NCBI GenBank assembly: GCA_002401365.1
Contig: NVSW01000005.1
Span: forward strand, 1 to 10,130
Length of the DNA stretch: 10,130 nt
Direction of reading: 5' to 3'
From: Piscirickettsiaceae bacterium
GTDB taxonomy: Bacteria; Pseudomonadota; Gammaproteobacteria; Methylococcales; Cycloclasticaceae
The notes under the pieces were generated by a model. It searched no databases. It was not told where the DNA came from and worked only from the letters and a program-made list of their open reading frames with translations. This document shows, one piece after another, positions 6,670 through 10,130 of the stretch. A program made the translations under genes and the position numbers. Position 1 is the stretch's first letter, and every line of letters begins with the position of its first letter.

Positions 6670-7257
6670 TTAAAGAACATTATAGTCAAATTGTTTTAAT
6701 AGATTGGTTAGCTTAATAAGGGGTAAACCAACTAGAGCATTAGGATCGTTACCATCGATTGTTTCAAACAAAGCAATTCCTAAGCCTTCCGATTTAAACG
6801 CTGCAGCACAGCCATACGGTTGATCCAAGGTGACATAACGCTCAATCTCTGCGATGGTTAGAGGTCTCATTTGCACGATACAATGATCGGTATCCACTGC
6901 ATGTTGTTCGGTAGAAGAGTCTAGTACGCATACGCTGGTATAAAAATGAATTGTCTTGCCTGAAGAGCGCTTAAGTTGTGCGACAGCGTTTTTGTGAGAG
7001 CCAGGTTTGTGAAGTTGCGTATCATCAAGCATAGCGACCTGGTCTGAGCCAATTATTAGGTGATTTGAGTACTGTTTTGTTAGTGCATGTGTTTTTTCAA
7101 AAGCGAGCCGTTTTGAAAGGGTAATTGGCTTTTCATCTGCGCGGTTAGTCTCATTAATATCAGGTGACGCGGATTCGAAGTTAGGGCAAATTTTCTGCAG
7201 TAACGATTTTCTGTACGGAGAACTAGATGCCAATATTAATTTGCGTTGATTTTTCAT
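6670..7257 (-). CDS. yceF: Maf-like nucleotide pyrophosphatase, YceF subfamily (7-methyl-GTP pyrophosphatase)
   Basis: 195 residues, the usual Maf length. The N-terminal LILASSSPYRKSLL (7-20) is the nucleotide-binding ASxSPRR-type motif, with Tyr in place of the first Arg. IIGSDQVA (68-75) holds the conserved Asp72. The YceF-type C-terminal half is clear: CAAAFKSEGLGIALFETIDG (150-169), then NDPNALVGLPL. Maf proteins hydrolyse modified or non-canonical nucleoside triphosphates to monophosphates; E. coli YceF prefers 7-methyl-GTP, and the position next to yceD-rpmF-fab is the same as in E. coli. The gene is divergent from yceD with only 38 bp between start codons, and no Shine-Dalgarno sequence is visible. 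Assignment to YceF rather than YhdE is supported by both sequence and context. Confidence 0.95.
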   Translation of the reverse strand: MKNQRKLILASSSPYRKSLLQKICPNFESASPDINETNRADEKPITLSKRLAFEKTHALTKQYSNHLIIGSDQVAMLDDTQLHKPGSHKNAVAQLKRSSGKTIHFYTSVCVLDSSTEQHAVDTDHCIVQMRPLTIAEIERYVTLDQPYGCAAAFKSEGLGIALFETIDGNDPNALVGLPLIKLTNLLKQFDYNVL

Positions 7258-7295
7258 ATACTATACGAGTTTAGTCTTTTACATATTTTAACCGC

Positions 7296-7808
7296 ATGAA
7301 TAAAACATTACAGATAGAAATTGATCCTTTTCTTTGTGCGTCTCAAGGTCGGATGTTTGATGGTCAATTGGGCTATCAAGACATGCAACGTTTGCAAGCA
7401 GATGTAGATCCAGCAATGCCTGATATTAATATACATATGGAGTTTGCACGTAAAGGCAAATTTATTGTGCTTACGGGTCGGATTCATGGGTATCTCGTGT
7501 TACAATGCGCCGCTTGTTTGGGGGCTATTGATTTTCCAATAGATATTGATTTAAAACTAGCCGTTGTAAACGATGAAGCGTTGCTTTCATTGATACCAAG
7601 TGGCTTTGAGCCCCATCTATTTGATGGTGATAAGTTATTGTTAAGTAGCATTGTAGAAGATGAGCTTGTTTTGGCATTACCAGACATTGCAAGACACGAG
7701 GTTTGTTCAATTGAGCTGCCACGTGTTAGCACAAGCAAAGACTTTGTTGAAGAAGTAGACGTTAAAGAAAACCCTTTTAAAGTGCTTGAAGGCTTTAAGA
7801 ATAATTAA
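7296..7808 (+). CDS. yceD: YceD (DUF177), 23S rRNA accumulation protein
   Basis: 170 residues, typical for YceD. The family pattern is visible: the CxxC pair in LQCAACL (C71, C74), the acidic EDELVLALPDIARHEVC (121-137) and the C-terminal NPFKVLEGFK (159-168). YceD is needed for normal accumulation of 23S rRNA in E. coli and its gene nearly always precedes rpmF, as here with 18 bp between them; the biochemical mechanism is not settled. No Shine-Dalgarno sequence is apparent in front of the ATG at 7296 and the divergent spacer is short, so the transcript may have a very short leader. The two Cys with His134/Cys137 may bind a metal, which is only an inference. Confidence 0.95.
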   Translation: MNKTLQIEIDPFLCASQGRMFDGQLGYQDMQRLQADVDPAMPDINIHMEFARKGKFIVLTGRIHGYLVLQCAACLGAIDFPIDIDLKLAVVNDEALLSLIPSGFEPHLFDGDKLLLSSIVEDELVLALPDIARHEVCSIELPRVSTSKDFVEEVDVKENPFKVLEGFKNN

Positions 7809-7826
7809 TTCTCTGGAGATATTGAG

Positions 7827-8003
7827 ATGGCAGTACAAAAAAGCAAAAAATCACGTTCAAGACGCGGCATGCGTCGTTCGCATGATGCATTGAAATCACA
7901 AACCTTATCGACTGAACCTACAACAGGTGAAGTTCATTTGCGTCATCATGTAAGTGCCGATGGTTTTTACCGTGGAGAACAAGTCGTAGCGGATAAAGAT
8001 TAA
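7827..8003 (+). CDS. rpmF: 50S ribosomal protein L32
   Basis: A 58-residue protein beginning MAVQKSKKSRSRRGMRRSHD, followed further on by GEVHLRHHVSADGFYRG, a close match to E. coli L32. The zinc-ribbon Cys pairs found in some L32 forms are absent, so this is the zinc-independent form. It is a component of the large ribosomal subunit. GGAG at 7815-7818, eight bases before the ATG, is a good ribosome binding site. It is cotranscribed with yceD upstream and probably with fabH downstream. In most relatives plsX follows rpmF; here it does not. Confidence 0.98.
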   Translation: MAVQKSKKSRSRRGMRRSHDALKSQTLSTEPTTGEVHLRHHVSADGFYRGEQVVADKD

Positions 8004-8022
8004 CTTAAATATTTATTTAAGT
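8003..8022 (+). repeat. AT-only palindrome between rpmF and fabH
   Basis: A perfect inverted repeat, ACTTAAATA / TATTTAAGT, with a two-base TT centre begins at the last base of the rpmF stop. It lies in the 54-bp rpmF-fabH gap, where plsX is usually found. It is too weak and lacks the U-tail to be a terminator. It could be an operator or a processing site, or simply chance in AT-rich DNA. Confidence 0.5.
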
Positions 8023-8057
8023 GTTAACGACGACATACGGGTAAAGCGTTAATAACC

Positions 8058-9020
8058 ATGTTTAACGCAAAAATAACAGGAACAGGTAGTTATTTACCTG
8101 AGAAAGTTGTTACCAATAAAGATTTTGAATCCATCATCGATACTACTGATGAATGGATTTTTGCGCGCACAGGTATTAAACAACGTCATGTTATAGCGGA
8201 ACATGAAACAGCCTCAAGTATGGCTGAGATTGCTGCAACAAAGGCGCTTGAAGCAGCAGGTGTAAATGTCACTGATATCGACCTAATCATCATTGGAACC
8301 AGTTCTCCCGATAAAACATTCCCCAGTACAGCTTGTATTTTACAAAACAAGTTAGGCGTGGGCGACTGTATCGCTTTTGATGTTCAAGCGGCTTGTTCTG
8401 GCTTTATCTATGGCTTGGGCATAGCACATCAATTTATTAAGGCGGGCGGGGCGAAAAAAGCCTTGGTAATAGGCTCTGAAGCGAACTCCCGTATTCTAAA
8501 TATGAATGATCGCAGTACTTGCGTTATTTTCGGTGATGGTGCTGGCGCTGTCGTTGTTGAGGCATCTGATGAAAAGGGGATTTTATCTACTCACTTACAC
8601 TCAGACGGCCAATACCAAGACTTGTTATATATCAATAACCCGATTAAAGATCAAAAACAGCATGGTGAGCAATCATATATGACTATGCTTGGAAATGATG
8701 TCTATAAAGTGGCGGTTCGAACGCTCGGCAGAATTGTTGATGAGACCTTAGATGCTAATGGCATGGATAAATCAGATATTGACTGGCTTATTCCTCATCA
8801 AGCAAATATTAGAATCATTTCTTCAGTTGCTAAAAAGCTGAATATGCCAATGGAAAAAGTTGTCTTAACCATTGAAAAACAAGGGAATACATCAGCTGCT
8901 TCTATCCCGTTAGCGTTGGATGTAGCTGTTAGAGACGGGCGCATAAAACAGGGTGATACCATTCTAATGGAAGCATTTGGTGGTGGCTTCGTATGGGGCT
9001 CTGCTCTGGTCAAAATGTAG
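8058..9020 (+). CDS. fabH: Beta-ketoacyl-ACP synthase III
   Basis: 320 residues, full length. The thiolase-fold catalytic triad is intact: Cys113 in VQAACSGF, His247 in IPHQAN and Asn277 in QGNTSAAS, matching C112/H244/N274 of E. coli. The N-terminal TGTGSYLPEKVVTNKDFE and the C-terminal EAFGGGFVWGSALV are also typical. It condenses acetyl-CoA with malonyl-ACP to start fatty acid synthesis. The ATG at 8058 begins the conserved region directly; the upstream sequence has no strong Shine-Dalgarno match. fabD follows after 38 bp. Acyl-CoA preference (acetyl versus branched starters) cannot be read from the sequence. Confidence 0.98.
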   Translation: MFNAKITGTGSYLPEKVVTNKDFESIIDTTDEWIFARTGIKQRHVIAEHETASSMAEIAATKALEAAGVNVTDIDLIIIGTSSPDKTFPSTACILQNKLGVGDCIAFDVQAACSGFIYGLGIAHQFIKAGGAKKALVIGSEANSRILNMNDRSTCVIFGDGAGAVVVEASDEKGILSTHLHSDGQYQDLLYINNPIKDQKQHGEQSYMTMLGNDVYKVAVRTLGRIVDETLDANGMDKSDIDWLIPHQANIRIISSVAKKLNMPMEKVVLTIEKQGNTSAASIPLALDVAVRDGRIKQGDTILMEAFGGGFVWGSALVKM

Positions 9021-9058
9021 CCCTGCTTTATAATATTTAACATTAAAGGTTATAAATA

Positions 9059-10000
9059 ATGGTTACAAACTCTTTAGCTTTTGTATTTCCAGGTCAAGGA
9101 TCGCAATCTGTTGGCATGTTGTCTGACCTTGCGGAAACATATCCCGACATTAAACTAACGTTTCAACAAGCATCCGATGCTTTGGAGCGCGACCTATGGG
9201 CGCTTGCTCAAGAAGGGCCAGCTGAACAACTAGGGCTTACACAGAATACACAACCATTGGTTTTAACCGCCGGTGTAGCACTTTGGCGTGTTTGGCAAAG
9301 TCAGTCATCGATAGTGCCTGCATTTATGTCGGGGCATAGCTTGGGAGAATATACGGCATTAGTGTGTGGGGATAGTTTAGATTTTATAGAAGCCGTTAAA
9401 TTGGTTGAACGACGCGCGAGTTTTATGCAACAAGCTGTTCCACCTGGAGAAGGTGCAATGGCAGCAATACTAGGCCTAGACATAGAACAATTGATTAATA
9501 TTTGTGTACAGTCTGCACAAGGTGACGTTGTAGCGGCCGTTAATTACAACGCTCCAGGGCAAGTTGTTATTGCTGGAAATACAGCGGCTGTTGAACGGGC
9601 AATTGAAGCCGCGAAAGCTGCCGGCGCGAAACGGGCGCTGCCACTTCCAGTAAGCGTGCCATCTCATTGTGATTTGATGCGGCCAGCTGCTGAACAGCTA
9701 GCGAGTGCTATGTCAGCTATTGAGTTTAAATTACCCACAGCCACTGTATTTCACAATACAGATGTTACCTCACACCAACAGGGTGATGAGATCAAACAAG
9801 CGCTTACTGAACAGCTATACACCCCGGTTAGGTGGACAGAAACAATACAAAAGCTGGCTGTTAATAATGTTACATGTGTTGTTGAATGTGGGCCGGGCAA
9901 GGTGTTGACAGGATTAAATAAACGCATAGATAAATCGTTAGAGCTTCATTCTATGGGTGATGAGAAATCATTTAATAAGACGCTAGAGGCATTTACATGA
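9059..10000 (+). CDS. fabD: Malonyl-CoA:ACP transacylase
   Basis: 313 residues, the usual size. The N-terminal FVFPGQGSQSVGM holds Gln13 of the oxyanion hole, the nucleophile is Ser94 in SGHSLGEYTA, Arg119 sits in VERRASFM for the malonyl carboxylate, and His203 in VPSHCDLM completes the dyad; these match Q11, S92, R117 and H201 of E. coli FabD. It moves malonyl groups from CoA to acyl carrier protein, giving the extender for FabH and later elongation. TAAAGG (9044-9049) lies nine bases before the ATG. The stop overlaps the fabG start (ATGA). Confidence 0.98.
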   Translation: MVTNSLAFVFPGQGSQSVGMLSDLAETYPDIKLTFQQASDALERDLWALAQEGPAEQLGLTQNTQPLVLTAGVALWRVWQSQSSIVPAFMSGHSLGEYTALVCGDSLDFIEAVKLVERRASFMQQAVPPGEGAMAAILGLDIEQLINICVQSAQGDVVAAVNYNAPGQVVIAGNTAAVERAIEAAKAAGAKRALPLPVSVPSHCDLMRPAAEQLASAMSAIEFKLPTATVFHNTDVTSHQQGDEIKQALTEQLYTPVRWTETIQKLAVNNVTCVVECGPGKVLTGLNKRIDKSLELHSMGDEKSFNKTLEAFT

Positions 10001-10130
10001 GTGAGAAAATAACGGCATTAGTGACGGGTACTAGTAGAGGGATAGGTAAAGCCATAGCTCTACAGTTGGTTAAAGATGGCTTTTTTGTTATTGGTACTGC
10101 AACATCAGAAAAGGGTGCTGCTTCTATTTC
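9997..10130 (+). CDS. fabG: 3-oxoacyl-ACP reductase (partial, C-terminus off window)
   Basis: The first 44 residues are seen. ALVTGTSRGIGKAIALQLVK (7-26) is the Rossmann-fold TGxxxGIG NADPH-binding motif of short-chain dehydrogenases, and the spacing and position after fabD identify it as FabG. It reduces 3-oxoacyl-ACP in each elongation cycle. The start ATG overlaps the fabD stop by 4 bp, and AGAGG (9985-9989) within fabD serves as ribosome binding site, seven bases before the ATG. The catalytic Tyr/Lys lie beyond the window. Confidence 0.95.
   Translation, partial: MSEKITALVTGTSRGIGKAIALQLVKDGFFVIGTATSEKGAASI

Noticed and set aside
6655..6671. Small hairpin (AAGCCC / GGGTTT) between gloA and yceF as a terminator
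   Set aside because: It has only six pairs including one G-U and no U-tract after the stem on either strand, so termination here is not supported.

Overview
The window looks like a chromosomal core region of a fairly AT-rich gammaproteobacterium. The main evidence is the block maf-2(yceF) < > yceD-rpmF-fabH-fabD-fabG, the classic gammaproteobacterial fatty-acid/L32 arrangement. A C-zinc-free L32, an E. coli-type GloA and HDOD/GGDEF signalling proteins fit this. The genus cannot be named from the sequence. No mobile element, CRISPR array, tRNA or rRNA gene was seen.

Layout. (1) 1-1473, minus strand: the E1 alpha and beta genes of an alpha2beta2-type pyruvate (2-oxo acid) dehydrogenase, overlapping by 8 bp; the beta gene runs off the left edge. 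(2) 1474-1675: an AT-rich divergent intergenic region. (3) 1676-3383, plus strand: an ABC-2 type exporter whose ATPase and permease closely resemble NodI and NodJ, ending inside a perfect 18-bp hairpin that can serve as a two-way terminator. (4) 3414-4439, minus strand: a GGDEF diguanylate cyclase without the product-inhibition I-site. (5) 4440-4775: a non-coding divergent promoter region. (6) 4776-6614, plus strand: a secreted DUF4124 plus lytic transglycosylase protein, an HDOD protein coupled to it by an ATGA overlap, and glyoxalase I. (7) 6670-7257, minus strand: yceF-type Maf nucleotide pyrophosphatase, divergent from the yceD cluster with only 38 bp between the start codons. (8) 7296-10130, plus strand: yceD, rpmF, fabH, fabD and the start of fabG.

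How the genes work together. The right part links ribosome assembly (YceD, L32) with initiation of type II fatty acid synthesis (FabH, FabD, FabG). The usual plsX between rpmF and fabH is absent, and an AT-only palindrome lies in its place. PdhAB at the left would supply the acetyl-CoA that FabH and acetyl-CoA carboxylase use. The middle has two signalling genes, GGDEF and HDOD, flanking a peptidoglycan-cleaving enzyme, which suggests but does not prove a link between signalling and envelope remodelling.

No clearly new system was found. The points most worth checking are the missing plsX, the NodIJ-like exporter without nod genes, the coupled transglycosylase-HDOD pair, and the two divergent promoter regions.
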